A stretch of DNA of 64,000 nucleotides from Chinchilla lanigera (GCF_000276665.1 NW_004955483.1:7624726-7688725), one strand, 5' to 3'; shown: positions 34,497-46,690, counted from the stretch's first letter. A program made the numbers and translations. Notes: generated by a model not told the origin, from the sequence alone.

Positions 34497-35249
34497 AATT
34501 CACAATTTTATTTAAAAGTCATTCATGAAAATAATAACATGTTCCACATTTTGCTAGAAGTTGTATCTAATTGGAAAGGGATGAAGAGAAAATGAGAAAG
34601 GGGGGGTTCAAATACTAAAAGATAAAGGTGGCTATGCCTCCATTTTAAACACAAACACATTACCATTTAACTGAATTTTGCAAACACATTCAATGCTGCC
34701 CCTCTCTGGCTTCAAGCAAATAATTCCTGAGAATATCCATTATAGCACTCATTATTGTTTTGTATTTTGGTAATTATTGTACAATCAATGATAACACCAA
34801 GTTAACCTGAATTATCTGCCATCAAGACGTGACAAAACACTACTTGTTTATATTTTCATGGCCTGATATAATATAAAGATCTAGCAGAGAGGTGCTTTAT
34901 TTGTTGGTCAATGCAGAGGACAACATTAAAGTTTCAAGATAAACTGATCCCTAGAACAGATGCAATAAACCAATGATTCTGTCTTTCACCTTTACAGTGT
35001 CAGAGCTGATATTCATCCTACTCATGTTTGACAGTATATACACACTCAGTTGGTATTGAGTTTGCCTTTACAATCAGGCTCTCGCAGTTCTGCTGGGAAA
35101 GAAAATGATCAATTCCATTTTTTACACTTGCTTCCAAAAGGCAAAATCAAGAATTTGGTATAATCAAGAAGAAGTAGGCAGGTTTCACACAAATTAAAAG
35201 GGGTGAAACTTTAACATCCAAATTTTTAAATATGTCATTAACAACTGTT
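34497..35249. other. unannotated DNA
   Basis: No feature is recognised. Confidence 0.5.
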
Positions 35250-35430
35250 TAAGAACACTTATTGAATGCCTGCCATATATAGCACTGGGGGAAAAATCAC
35301 ATCTTCCTATTTGCCCAGCACAAATACACTAACAGGCAATCATGTCCTCGTCTCCTTGCTATGCAAGGTGCTCGGAGATAGACTATAACCCCCACGTGTT
35401 AAAGGACGTCAAGCTGATTGGAGACTAGGA
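35250..35430. mobile_element. possible L2 LINE fossil
   Basis: 'cacttattgaatgcctgcca' opening and 'gcaaggtgctcggagatagac' are reminiscent of L2 3'-end text. Weak. Confidence 0.35.
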
Positions 35431-35884
35431 TACTTACCACATTCAAAAAGCACAAAAGACAGAATTTTTTTAAAAGTGCTATAGGGATTCTGGATGAGCA
35501 CACCAAGACCCATAAAGCTGAGAACAATTTTGTGCACCAGAAGAAACTGGAGCTCACTAGATGAGCAAACAGAATTCATTCTATTCTGCTCCTTTCATGC
35601 ACTCCTCAGTCACTTAAAAAGGACATATGCACTCCCTGGAACTTTGTCTCACTGTGTAGTGAATTTTGAGATTCTTCTCTGTTTGTCCTGAAACTCTAAC
35701 AGGACCAGTACCAAGCAGAAGGAAGAGCAAGTGAGAAACTACCGAGTCCAAATTGGATAAGAAAAGGATCATCTGCTTACCCAGCTGAACCTATGAATGC
35801 ACTGATGAAAATGAAGGCAAACAGGGTAACACAGCAAATCTAACTAGTTCATAAACTTTGATCCTGAAGCCTGGAACAGGCATT
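35431..35884. other. unannotated DNA
   Basis: No feature is recognised. Confidence 0.5.
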
Positions 35885-36262
35885 TGCTATGGTTTGCTTG
35901 TGTCCCCCAAAAGCTCATGGTGGAAGATTCATCCACAACATCATATGTCAATGGTGATTGGAGATGGAGCCCTGAGAAGGTGACTAGCATTAGACAAGAG
36001 TATGAGTGTGGGGCTCTCTGGATGGCATCACTGGCTTTGTAAGAAGAGGAAGAAAAACTTGAGCTAGCAGCTTGCTCTCTTTCTCCACAGGATGCCCTTA
36101 GCCAGGTTATGATGCAGCGAGACGTACACCAGATGTTGAGCAGATGTTAGCCCCGTGCTCTCAGCCTTCCCAGCCTGCAGCACAGCAGTCCGGTCCATTT
36201 CTATTCTTTATAAGTTTCCCAGTTTGTGGTTTTCGGTTACAGCTACATGAAATGGGCTCAAG
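35885..36262 (+). mobile_element. MaLR LTR, MST-like
   Basis: 'tgctatggtttgcttgtgtc' followed by 'cccccaaaagctcatg', 'gaagaggaag', 'ttgctctctttctccaca', 'gatgcagcgag', 'ttcccagcctgcagc', 'tttataagtttcccagt' and 'aaatgggctcaa' is the MST/MLT1 LTR order from start to end. Confidence 0.8.
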
Positions 36263-37299
36263 TGGCATCGATGCAATGTGGGCTTGTGACACAATTTAAA
36301 ATACAAATTGCAAAACATCCAGATAAGGGTTAAACATGCCACTGCAAGTTTTTCAACCATGGCAAAGCAAAACTAAATACTAGAATTGTTAAGAGACCAA
36401 AAAAAAGAGACACAGACTAAGTAAATGATAGAATATAGAAGTGAAAAATTTTAAGAGGCAATAGTAAAATGTGTGGGTCAATCTAAACACTAATCCATGC
36501 TGATCCCAACCTATGAGAGAAAATGATGAGAAGAGATGAACACTTAACCTACTTAGAGTCTAAGAAAGCAACATTGTGGACCACCAAGAGATAGAAAAAC
36601 AGGAACATTTAGAATATCAAGAAAGGGTCCAAACAAGTGTCCAATCCAAGATTTGGCTAAGTATTGGAGAACAGTGATGCTTGTCTTTCTGAAATGTTGT
36701 ATTCCAGACCTACAAACAGTGGCACAGAAAGCTTCCCAGCACAAACAGACCCTTGCTGACACAGTGGCTCAAAGGCTTGCTATATTGGGCTTTGATCTTT
36801 CTCCCTCACTCCAGGGGATCCTCCATGCTCCCAACCTGCTCTCTGCAAGCTTCAGTGCTTTATAACCTCTCAGCTGCACAGGCTCAGCTAAGTATCTGTC
36901 TCCTTTTCTTTTGCCTCTGGCATGATATCCCTAAGCTCAGGCACAGAATCTACTCTACAGGCATATTGTCCTGTTACACAGGTCCACAGACAGTGACCAC
37001 ATCATTTTATTTTCACTGCTATGAATCCACCTGGCTCCTGGCATAACCCACTTCTGAGTAATAATCTGCTTGTATTGGTTTCCTTCTTGGGGTTTGTCTC
37101 CTGACACGTCAGTCATGCCCAGAGAGTTCACACGGAGAGAATGTGTTTCTGTTTGCCTGGCACTGGCAATACCAAACATATTCTTTCAGATTCAGAAAGA
37201 CCCAGTCCTTGACCCAAGGAGAACTTGTCCTTATATGGACATATATGTCTTTATATGGACTCAATATCCTCTCCCTTAAACATGCTTCTTTTTGTTGTT
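36263..37299. other. unannotated unique DNA
   Basis: No repeat or exon is recognised. Open stretches of 70-97 codons near 36653-37046 overlap in different frames and show no domain. Confidence 0.5.
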
Positions 37300-37449
37300 T
37301 TTTGTTTGTTTATTTGGGTTTTTTGAGAGAGTCTTGCTATGTAGTCCAGGCTGGCCTTGAACTCACTACATAGTCTAGGCTGTCCTGGAACTCACAGCAA
37401 TCCTCCTGTCTCAGCCTCTCAAGTGCTGGGATTACAGGCATGTACCATA
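37300..37449 (-). mobile_element. B1 SINE with internal repeat, antisense
   Basis: A T/TTTG-rich tail is followed by reversed B1 text in which 'gtagtccaggctggccttga' reappears as 'tagtctaggctgtcctgga'. It then runs 'ctcctgtctcagcctctca', 'agtgctgggattacaggca'. This is the same internally repeated B1 form as at 15881 and 43906. Confidence 0.9.
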
Positions 37450-37819
37450 TGCTTTATAAACCCTCAAATCCCTTGCCCTACACTTTTCACTCCTCAGTGA
37501 AAAGTGAGGGAAAAAATTCAGTCACTCACAGGAATGGAAACACATTGGCTGCATTTCAGGCCAAATCTCAGATTAGCTGTTTGGGGAGCAGGTGGTCAGG
37601 AAAGGAAGGTGAGATGATAAAAACCCTGTGTTTTGAAAGGATGGGTGCATAATCGGCATGGAATTGCAGTAACTACTGCACTCTTGATCACAGATGTTAC
37701 AAGGCAACAACCCAAGGACACAAGCCCCAGATGGCTTGGGTTCTTGTGTCAATTCTGAAGGGCTGTGTAACTTCACTTGTGACCCTGTTTCCCCATCTGT
37801 GAAATGAAGCCTTAGACAA
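37450..37819. other. unannotated DNA
   Basis: No feature is recognised. Confidence 0.5.
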
Positions 37820-38308
37820 TATCATGACTTGTGTCTATGTTTCCTCACAAAGCCTCATGCAGCCATAGGTGGGGCTTTTCTAAGATGGCTGGATCTAGAG
37901 TGTGTGATGCTTGGATTAAGCATGTGATGCTGGGATCAAGGATGCATGATTACTAACTTAGTCCACTGATTGGGTTGGCGTGGTTCTGGGTGTGGATAAT
38001 GGGAAGGCCTAACCAGGGTGTGAGTGCTACTCACCCTAAGGGCAGGTAGCTTGGATAGAATATAAGGGACAGAAAAAAGGATGCTGTCACTGTTTACTGT
38101 TTCACTACTTTGCTGCTTGCTTTCTTGCAGACTTCTGCCTGCCATGAACTGTTTTCTCCTCTGCCATGGCCTCCTGTCATGTAACCCTGCCTTTAAGCCA
38201 GCCAATTATGTACTAAAACCTCTACAAACTGTGAGTTACAACAAACCTTTCCTTCTTTAACTTTGGATGTCAGCTATTTTGTCTCAGCACAAGAAAAGTA
38301 AAATCTCT
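37820..38308 (+). mobile_element. rodent MaLR-type LTR, copy B
   Basis: Same family as 34068 and 50595: 'ccataggtggggc', 'tggttctgggtgtggataat', 'agtgctactcaccctaagg', 'ggatagaatataaggga', 'ctgccatgaactgttttctc', 'aaacctttccttctttaac'. It is about 60 bp longer than copy A, in the 'gttctgggtgtgg' region shared with copy C. Confidence 0.7.
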
Positions 38309-38433
38309 TAGAACTATTCCAACACAAAAAGCCTGCAATCCTGCTGATGTTTGAAAGAAGGAAACAATATTTGCACAGAGCCTCTGCAGTCACTCTGAAA
38401 GTGGCAGGCATTGTTTAATATATTAAAATAGTT
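38309..38433. other. unannotated DNA
   Basis: No feature is recognised. Confidence 0.5.
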
Positions 38434-38837
38434 ATATTAGTCACTTTATTATCACTGGAACAAAATACCCACCACTCGCACCTTAAGGAGCAGAGGCTTA
38501 ATTTGACTTATGGTTCCAGTGGGTTCAGTCCATGACGAGTTGACTCTCAAGTAAAAACAGAATGGTAGAAGGGCCCAGCAGAGAAAAACTACTTGCTCTA
38601 TGGGACCCAGAAAGCACAAAGAGAAGGGAAGATCCAGACAAAAATACACCCTTTTAGGTCAACATTCCCAGTGACCCATCTCCTCTACCAGGCCCTATCT
38701 CCTAACAGCATAGTCAGCTCTGAACTCATTAATGAATAACTAATGAATACAGCAGTTCCTAGGATCAAATTACCTTCTAAAAGCCCAAGCAATGAACACA
38801 TGAAACTTTTGGAGTACTTTATATCTAACCACAGCAA
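38434..38837 (-). mobile_element. MaLR-type LTR, antisense
   Basis: 'tattagtcactttattatc', 'ggaacaaaatacccacca', 'gtgggttcagtccatgac', 'atggtagaaggg', 'atacacccttttaggtc', 'cccagtgaccca' and 'tatctaaccacagcaat' follow the order of a reversed ERVL-MaLR LTR. Confidence 0.65.
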
Positions 38838-41800
38838 TAGCCATATATCTTGTTTACTGCTTATAAATTCATTAACTTTATTTTAATTTACTCATTTTTT
38901 CTAAATTTATTAAAATATACCCTAAAGCCATTTTCTAGAAAACTTGAGAATAGTCTTCAAATATCTGGAAGTGTCTCCCATGGATGCTCACTTCCTCAAG
39001 TAGAATTATCCTAGGTAAACCCATAAGGCAGAACTGAAACCAATGCATAGAAGAGAGGTTCAAGTTTGTAGGAAATATTTTATTATTTGGGGAATGGTCC
39101 AAGTCTAGAATCAATTGATTAATGAAATAAAAGAATTGCTTGCCTCTTTTTATCAGAAATGTTTAATTGTGGGATAAGCAAGAACATGGCACTGATTTAG
39201 TTATGGTGGGTAGTAGGGATAGAGATGGAGGTGCGGACTTTATTTGTAAGTTATGAGAATCTATGGTTCCATGGATATTCTGCTCCTATTGATGCATTGC
39301 TTTTTCTCAAAGAGACCTCTGAAATTGAGAGTGTTTGACTCTGTAAGCATTATTTGACAATTGCTTTTCATTGACTCTCTTGGATAAAGGATCCTTCCCA
39401 GTGCTTCTCAGTGCTGCCTGCCTTGGCCAACAGCCTGTCCAACAGCCTGTCCAACAGAGGGGCTTTTTAGTGCTCAGATCAAAGCCTCCTGTGTGCAAAG
39501 TGCCCATTGTTCATTAGTGAAATGTGACTTGCACCTGCTCCCCTGAGGTGTACTGCTTTCACTGTGTTCCTCTCCATTTCAGCAGGCTGCAGCAAGATCA
39601 CAGGGCCAGTCACTGTGGTGATGAAGGAAGCCACACTCTGCCAGTCAAAAGCTGGACCAGCTGTGCTTGTCCTGTGTGAACCAGGTGCCTACTGCTTCCC
39701 CAGGAGCCTTCTGCCAAGCCTTGGCAGCAGGCAGACCAGCAGCTGTTCCTCCTGCTTCAGTCTTGTCTATTTCTCTCCTCCTCAGCCTGAGAATCCATGC
39801 ACAGTCTCCTGGGAAGCTTGTTACAAAAAGGAGAAAAGAGAACTTTGAAAGGGGGAGACACCAGGGCTACAATTTCAAAAAGTTGACCGAGAGCATGAAA
39901 AATAGGAAACCCAGTCAACATAAGAACAAAGACTGACTCCATATCATGATTGGCATCATCTTCCAGACAGGAGAAACTCAAAATAGAAAGAAGTCACAGC
40001 AAGCAAATAAATTTTTTATTAACCATATATTGACACTGTTATTATTGAAGATGCTGTCTCATAGATTTTAAATCCATGCCAGCATTCGTCCAGATAAACT
40101 CATCATGATGAAAACAAAGAGCCTCAACTTAGATGATGAGGCAGTGCCATCTTCCAGGCAAGATATTGACTTCCATGACTTCTCATGAATTAATTTGGAC
40201 AGCAACTTCAGGGAGTAAGATTAACATTGCTTCCTGTGAGCTTTTCTCTTTCTAGGTTTACTCTATATGATGACTCAAGAAGTGTTATTAAGCTACAACT
40301 GAATTGTAAGGAGTTGGATCTTCAATTGTATGCTGTGTCTGCTTTTTACAGAAAATATTCAAACATCCCTAAGCCACTCAGCCAACTATCTGTGACCCTT
40401 AAGCCCCACTGACTCCCCCATTAGATCCAAATGATACCACTCAACTAGGTGGGCCAGGAATGAGCACCTAAAGACTTATTTCCTCCCACACCGCTCTTCC
40501 TTGTACATGGTTCTTGAGTACGTGGAAAACTGCTACTTCCTAAGAAGTTAACTCCCGGGCCAGAGGAGATGGGGGAGGGAAGGGGTGAGTGTAAATGGCA
40601 CTGCTGTACTGTGACTCATCCTTTCACTGATTTCATTCACTTCTGTGTTTTCAGCCACTTGGACAGCTGTGTTGCCCATGTGAAGTCAGAGATGTTTTTT
40701 GTTCCAAAGACAGGAAGACGGGATGGGGGGGTGGGAGCTGCAGTAGAGGAGGACATATAAAACAGTGTATGCGTGTGTGGAGCTATAATTGCTGTATGAC
40801 TTCAACTTCCCAGCCCAGCTAGCAGTCACCACATTAGTCACCAGTCCTCCAAGGATGAGACAGGCCTGGATGGATTCAAGGTGAAGGGTGAAGGGCCCCA
40901 CTATTGTGGCTCAAGTCTGGGAAATGTTTCTCAACATCCTGCACAAAGGTGAGGGGTAAATGTTTACAACTAAAGAACTGGTCTTTAGCTGGAAACTATT
41001 ACAAAAATAAGGAAGGCAAGGTCTTTGCCCTCAAACGTCCAAAGAGGTACCTCTGATTTACCAGAGATGTATGCTGCACTCTGGGATCACACAGGGAGAA
41101 GGAGTTCATCAGAATCATGACAGACAAAGCAACATAAGTGGAACTACAGACAGCACATCCTTCCTAAGTCCACCAGACCCTGAGCTCCACCTTACCCTCT
41201 TCCTTCACAGTAATCCACACTTATTCTCTCATCTCCACAATGGCAAATCTAAACATCCAACACTCACTGAAAACTTCATCCAAGCCTTAGTTGTCTAATA
41301 CAGGGTCAGATAAGTACAGCTTGCAGGCTAAATTCAGTCCACTGCTTGCTTAAGTCACATGTTACTGAGACAGACCGTTAGGGTAAGGTACGTCTGTGGC
41401 TGCTTTCAACCTAGAACAAGAGTAAAGCAGTGTGACACAGACACACAAAGCCTGAATTATTGACTAACTGGCCTTTCAGGAAAGTGATTTGCTAACCCCT
41501 GCTCCAACATACAACAGAGAACAATGCCTCTTACGTATGTGAAGGACTCTCTCAATGTGTTGACCTAATACCTATTAAACTGTTTATCTGTGCATGCTCC
41601 CATCCAGGCCTCTCTAGATTCAATGGATGAAGATGCTTCCTGGCCCAGCCTGGACAAATCTATCCACTGTGACCCCTAATGCCACCCCATTTCTCCCTTC
41701 CTGCTGTTTTCCTTTGTGTCTCTAAGCTAAAATGAGGGACTTATCTTCAGCCTCCACTTTACTACTAACCCAGTGTCAGAGCCTCCTTTCTCTGATAATA

Positions 41801-42152
41801 TCATCCAATCAGCATCTCTATGCTGTCCCTTCCTACAATTTTTGACATGTATTTCTAATGGGTTATCAGTTTTTGTACTTAGCCTGTGAGAAAAGCATGA
41901 CAGAATGGTGTCCACAACGAAACTCATCATCTTTCTCAAGAAAACTTTCCCCCTTTGGACTTCTCTGCATCTACTGACACCACAAACCACCAAGAAATCC
42001 AGAAGTCAGTTTTTTTTCTCACACTGGGATACAACAGGACACAGATGCCACTGAGTCTACCATGGCCAAGTCGTGTTGAGGGCATGCCAGCCTACTTCCT
42101 GCCGTATGTGGGCTCCCTTATCTCACATGAACCATTGCAGTGCCTCTTAACC
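38838..42152. other. 3.3-kb repeat-poor unique DNA
   Basis: No transposon is recognised. A short tandem 'caacagcctgtc' occurs twice at about 39429-39452. Open stretches at 39564-39936 (94 and 89 codons, overlapping frames) carry no domain. An exon cannot be excluded, but I see no supporting evidence. Confidence 0.45.
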
Positions 42153-42165
42153 AAGGGATGCTCTT

Positions 42166-42266
42166 GGGGCTGGGGATTTAGCTCAGCGGCAAAAGCGCCT
42201 GCCTGGCAAGCGCAAGGTCGTGAGTTCAGTTCCTGGTACCAGAGAAAAAAAAACAACAACAAAAAA
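42166..42266 (+). mobile_element. ID SINE, young, with perfect target duplication
   Basis: 'ggggctggggatttagctca' body, box A 'gcggcaaaagcg', box B 'gagttcagttcc', and a tail of A with CAA interruptions. A 13-bp duplication 'aagggatgctctt' flanks it (42153-42165 and 42267-42279). Confidence 0.95.
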
Positions 42267-42580
42267 AAGGGATGCTCTTGCCCTCTGTCTCCTTCTCCCC
42301 TGGTACAACTTCCACATTCTTGCTTGAAAAGCCCAACTGCACGAATGTGACTACTCTTCATTCCTATTTTAAATTCCTTATTTTATATATATATGAAATT
42401 ATTCTTTTAACAGTATACCCCTAGTGTCACTTGGGCAGCATGTTTGTTTGCATACTGACTATCCTGAATGTCACTTAGGCAGGTGTCATTTCAACCAGTT
42501 GATTTTTGTTTTAAATAAATTTGATAAAATTGTCATTTTTATATTTCCTGTTATGTTATTTTATAAAATTAATGAAAAAT

Positions 42581-42677
42581 GGGGCTGGGGACTTAGCTCA
42601 GAGGCAAAAGCACCTGCCTGGCAAGCGCAAGGCCGTGAGTTTGGTTCCCAGTACCGGAGAAAAACCAAAAAAAAAAA
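42581..42677 (+). mobile_element. ID SINE, young, with perfect target duplication
   Basis: 'ggggctggggacttagctca' body with tail 'aaaaccaaaaa'. A perfect 16-bp duplication 'aaaattaatgaaaaat' flanks it (42565-42580 and 42678-42693). It lies only about 315 bp from the preceding ID, in the same orientation, with an unrelated duplication, so the two insertions are independent. Confidence 0.95.
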
Positions 42678-42693
42678 AAAATTAATGAAAAAT

Positions 42694-43663
42694 AAGCAAT
42701 TTTTCATCATCTTGTATTTAAATCATTGGACTGGTAAGTGGTTATATGTCACAGCCTGTGTGGCTATCCATGATTCCAGGTAAAAGCAGCAGCAGGATGA
42801 AGAAAATATAGACAAGAGACAAGATCTGGGGTCAGGTGGAGGTCCTTCCTCTCCTGATGGGAGGGGAAAAACTGAACAAGCACTGTAGGGGTGTTTATTT
42901 ATACTCATTGCAAAGTTAGTATCACGAGACACAATATCACAAGACACAAGGTTGCCTAATGACTGGAATTGTCTCAGGCAAGATGTTTTTCTCAGGACTA
43001 GGGTAGCTTGACTGCTTTAGGCACTTTGGACTTTTCTTGTCCCCACACCTATGACCAATTTCCAGTTTAATCCACTCCCTACAGTTGTACAAAATAAGTT
43101 TTGATCTAACCATTTCAGATAAGCAAAAGGTAGGAATTTGTTACCATGGGACTGCTTTAGAGAAACTCTAGAAAGTCATTCAAACTGAAATGAAAGTTTG
43201 CTGGACCACAATACTAAAGCTGTATAAAAGATAAAGATATAATTTGGGATATGAACAACATCAAAGTTTTTAGGGGGAGAAGAGTTAACTTTTTATTCAG
43301 ATAAAAATTAGAATTTTATAATTCTAAGACATTTTATATCAGCTGCATAGTAAACACAAAGAAAATATCTGTACAAGATACACATAAACAATGGGCAAAT
43401 TATTAAAGCCTGTCACTAAACAATAGCAAGGAAACATAAAAGAAAGTGGCAAAATAAAAAATAAAGGTACAAAATTACAAGACAGAAAACCGTTTACAAG
43501 ACAGCTACAGTAATCTTTTTCTTTTAGTATTTTAAGTGTAGATTAAGTTATCTAATGAAAAGTCACTTGGAAGCTGAATAGATTTTTTAAAAATCTAACT
43601 ATATGCCTAGGGCAAGAAATTTAGTTTACATTTAAAGGTAAAAGTAAAAGGATGAAAGTTAGT
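42694..43663. other. unannotated DNA
   Basis: No repeat family or exon is recognised. Confidence 0.5.
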
Positions 43664-44281
43664 CTGTAGTATTGCAAGAGGAAGTTGTAAAGAGCCACAC
43701 CAAAGGAGTGGTGGGCCAAGAGCTAGAATGCCTCAAATTTGGGGATCCAGTCCTATTTTATGGGGTAGGAGCTCTGTCTCCACCCTCTCTCCCCTTGAGG
43801 GCCACTACTTGGTTAGTTATTGGACTTCTTGCTCTAGGCGGCTAGGTTTGGTTGGCTAACTGGGCAATTTTGAGGGGAGAAGTAACCTACTTAAAGAGGG
43901 GCTTAGCCGAGCATGGTGGCACACGCTTGTAATCCCAGCACTAGGGAGGCTGAGGCAGGAGGATCATTGCAAGTTTGAGACCAGCCTGGGCTACAAAGTG
44001 AGCTCAAGGCCAGCCTGAACTACATAGTGAGACCCTGTCTCAAAAAGACCAAAAAAAAAAAAAAAAAAAAAAGAGGAGCTTATGTGGGACAGTATAGCTG
44101 CACAGAAGAGTGTATCAAAACCAGACCATCAACTCAGGGCAAATACACAGAAGCAGGTCTCAAAAGTACTGACTGTGAGCTCAGCTGCTTGCTGAGAAAC
44201 AGAGACCCCTCTTTTCTACCTCTTACGAGGACCCTCATTTAACCCTGCCTGAGGATCCCAGCTGTCTGTACAAGTGGGTCT
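43664..44281 (-). mobile_element. retroviral (ERV) LTR copy 1, inverted, split by B1
   Basis: Its minus strand matches the plus strand of 46129-46570 almost throughout: 'ggatcctcaggcaggg', 'ggtctctgtttctca', 'gagacctgcttctgtgta', 'aagtaggttacttctccc', 'gccctcaaggggagagag', 'cagagctcctacccc'. A TATA-like 'cataaaatagg' (complement of about 43754-43764) follows. It ends just before the polyadenylation signal seen in copy 2, so R/U5 is missing. A B1 (43906-44069) interrupts it. No viral genes adjoin it. The class is probably ERV1-like, uncertain. Confidence 0.7.
43906..44069 (+). mobile_element. B1 SINE inserted in the LTR
   Basis: 'gccgagcatggtggcacac', 'gtaatcccagcactagg', 'ggctgaggcaggagg', then the internal repeat pair 'agaccagcctgggctac' and 'aaggccagcctgaactac', 'gagaccctgtctc' and an A-tail. 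Target duplication 'aaagaggggctta' / 'aaagaggagctta' (43893-43905 and 44070-44082, one mismatch) shows that it entered the LTR after the LTR was in place. Confidence 0.93.
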
Positions 44282-44483
44282 GGTGGTGCACACCCGTAAT
44301 TCCATCACTCTGGAAAGCCAGTGCTGAAGGATGGCAAGTTTGGGTCCTGACTGAGGAACTGAACAACTTAGTGAGACCTGATCTCAGGTCTCAAAATAAA
44401 AATGAAAAATTTAAAAATAAAAGGAGTAACGATTTAGCTCAGTGGTAGAGCACTCCTGTGCTTAATCTGCAGTACTGAGGAAA
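44282..44483 (+). mobile_element. B1-dID SINE
   Basis: A diverged B1 half ('ggtggtgcacacccgtaatt', 'gtgagacctgatctcaggtc') and A-rich linker are followed by an ID half from 44422 ('gatttagctcagtggtagag', 'cagtactgagg'). It abuts the outer end of ERV LTR copy 1. Confidence 0.8.
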
Positions 44484-44510
44484 GAGAAAGAAAGAAGAAA
44501 GGAAGAAAGG

Positions 44511-44564
<54 letters not shown>
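44484..44564. repeat. (GAAA)n/(GA)n microsatellite
   Basis: gaaag units grade into about 20 pure GA units. It grew from the tail of the preceding SINE. Confidence 0.95.
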
Positions 44565-44567
<3 letters not shown>

Positions 44568-46128
44568 GGATTTTAAAATAGAGAGAATTGAGGAAAAATA
44601 GAAATAGAGCTTTTACAAGTGGAGAAGGGAACAAGAATTGATGGGAGCAAGGAGGGAGTGGAGGGAACCAAAACACTAGGGTGTGTGACATACATGTGCC
44701 AACTCCCCACAGTAAATTAGCTACTGCAAAAATATAACAATGGAGATATTTTTAAATAAATAAAATAAAAAAGACATTCTTAGAATCAACTCAATCATAA
44801 TTCAATCTGTATCCATGGAGACCACTCTAACATCAAGGGTGTGGTACTAAAACACCTCTGGCTTTAATATGCTCCCTCAGTATCAAATTATCTGTTATTC
44901 CCTTCATTCCACTGCAGTGCTTCATAGCCAGGCTCTGTCTGAAATGCATTTAACTCTTTCACCCAGATAAATACTAGGTCTTCCACATTCACCTCTGAGG
45001 TCCCTTCTATCACACAACCTGTGGCTCAGTAGAAAATGCGGGAGCCAATCAGGACATAGGAAGAGAGGAAGGCACCACAGTAAGATAGCCAGACATTGAG
45101 GAAAGAGAAGGAGGAAAAGAACAAATAAAAGCTGTAACTGTGGAATGGCTCACATGCTTTAAACTTTAAAAACTGAAATAAACAAAATTCTGGAAGGACT
45201 TCAGCCAAATAGAATTCAGTTATAACAAAAGGTAAAGAACTCAGCTATAATGAAAGTAACACTTCCCCTGACAGCAGGGTCCAAACCTTATAGCAAATGC
45301 CTTGTAATGAGGAACAGTCAACTATAAATGAACACATAATAACTGGAGGCAGCATATTTTCAGATTAGCTCTACTTTAGGGGAAGATCTGGAATGAAATT
45401 TGTGAGTTATTAATGATACAAATCATGCAGAAATAAATGAAAAGAATAAGATGTATGCTATAGAGTTCATTGAAGATTGTGTATTCAAGAGAGCTTTCAG
45501 ATACAGCTACATGTCGCTTCTCCAGCGGACTTGGTTCTTAGCAGTGCTAAGGAGAAACAAAAGCAGGATGCTGTGTGTGCTCAGGGTTTCCCCTGGTCTC
45601 AGTCACTGTGGCTTGAAAACCCCAAGTACCAGGAGCCTGCTCTGAGAACAAGTGGATGCTCTATCTCTGGTTTCTTGCTCGCAGTAACCTAGGAAAACTG
45701 CTGCCTAGGTCCTCTTTCCTCCTGCATCTACTCAAAAATAAATCCAGAGAGAGAGAAGAAGAATGACAAGAGGTGAGTTAGAACCAGGCACTCATATTTT
45801 CCCTAAACACTCCCTGCTTAGAATGACTTTACGGCCACTTCTCAAGGCTGAAAAACATGTCTTGTGTTTAGTCCACCTCAGCACATCTTCTTGACAGTAT
45901 CCATTCATGTGCATACACCCATTTCCTCTGAGTACCTTATGGTACCATGGTGATTTAAGTTGACACAGGGTAGAATAAGGTGCAATAACAAACTCGGAAT
46001 TCCCAGCAGTGTAGCACAACATCATGAAAAATCTGATGCAACTCAGTAGGACTTCCCTCCTCTACCACTCATCGGCTGGGCTGCTCCGCCTTACAGAGTC
46101 TGCCGCTGCAATACATGATGTCCTGGGA
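44565..46128. other. unannotated DNA between inverted LTRs
   Basis: No gag, pol or env remains and no exon is recognised between the two inverted LTR copies. The intervening DNA therefore does not look like a provirus interior. Confidence 0.5.
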
Positions 46129-46690
46129 AGAGACCCACGCATATGGACAGTTGGGATCCTCAGGCAGGGTTAGATTAGGGTCCCTGTAAGTGGTAGAAAG
46201 GAGGGGGTCTCTGTTTCTCATCAAGCAGCCGAGCTGACAGCCAGCACTTTTGAGACCTGCTTCTGTGTATTTGCACTGAGTTGATGGTCTGGGTTTTGAT
46301 ACCCTCTTCCGTGTAGCTATCCAACAAAAGCCCCTCTTTAAGTAGGTTACTTCTCCCCTCAAAATTGCCCAGTTAGCCAACCAAACCTAGCCTCCTATAG
46401 CAAGAAGTCCAATAACCAATCAAGTAGTGGCCCTCAAGGGGAGAGAGGGTGGAGACAGAGCTCCTACCCCATACAATAGGACCGGAGCCCCAGATTGGAG
46501 GCATCCTAGCTCTGGGCCCATCACTCCATTGCTGTGGCTCTTTAAACTTCCTCTTACAATACTGCAATAAAGTTTCTTTTGCTTTGCACTGGTCTTCTCT
46601 GACTCCTCTTCCTCTTTCTATGTCAGAGAGAGACAAGTCCAGCAAGGGTGCTTCTGGGGACCCCCTAGACCCCAGACCCTCCAGATGTAA
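46129..46690 (+). mobile_element. retroviral (ERV) LTR copy 2
   Basis: The U3 region is homologous to copy 1 (43664-44281, opposite strand), and a degraded TATA-like 'atacaatagg' lies at 46471-46480. The polyadenylation signal AATAAA is at 46566-46571, followed by a pyrimidine-rich R/U5 ('tttgctttgcactggtc', 'gactcctcttcctc') to about 46690. The AATAAA shortly after U3 fits an ERV1-type LTR. The 5' limit is where the two copies stop matching; the true LTR could begin earlier. No primer-binding site or viral gene is seen downstream. Confidence 0.7.

Noticed and set aside
44434..44691. Serine/leucine-rich protein on the minus strand
   Set aside because: Produced by the GA/GAAA microsatellite.
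44565..46128. Provirus interior between the two ERV LTR copies
   Set aside because: The LTRs are inverted relative to each other, and no gag, pol or env similarity is visible between them.
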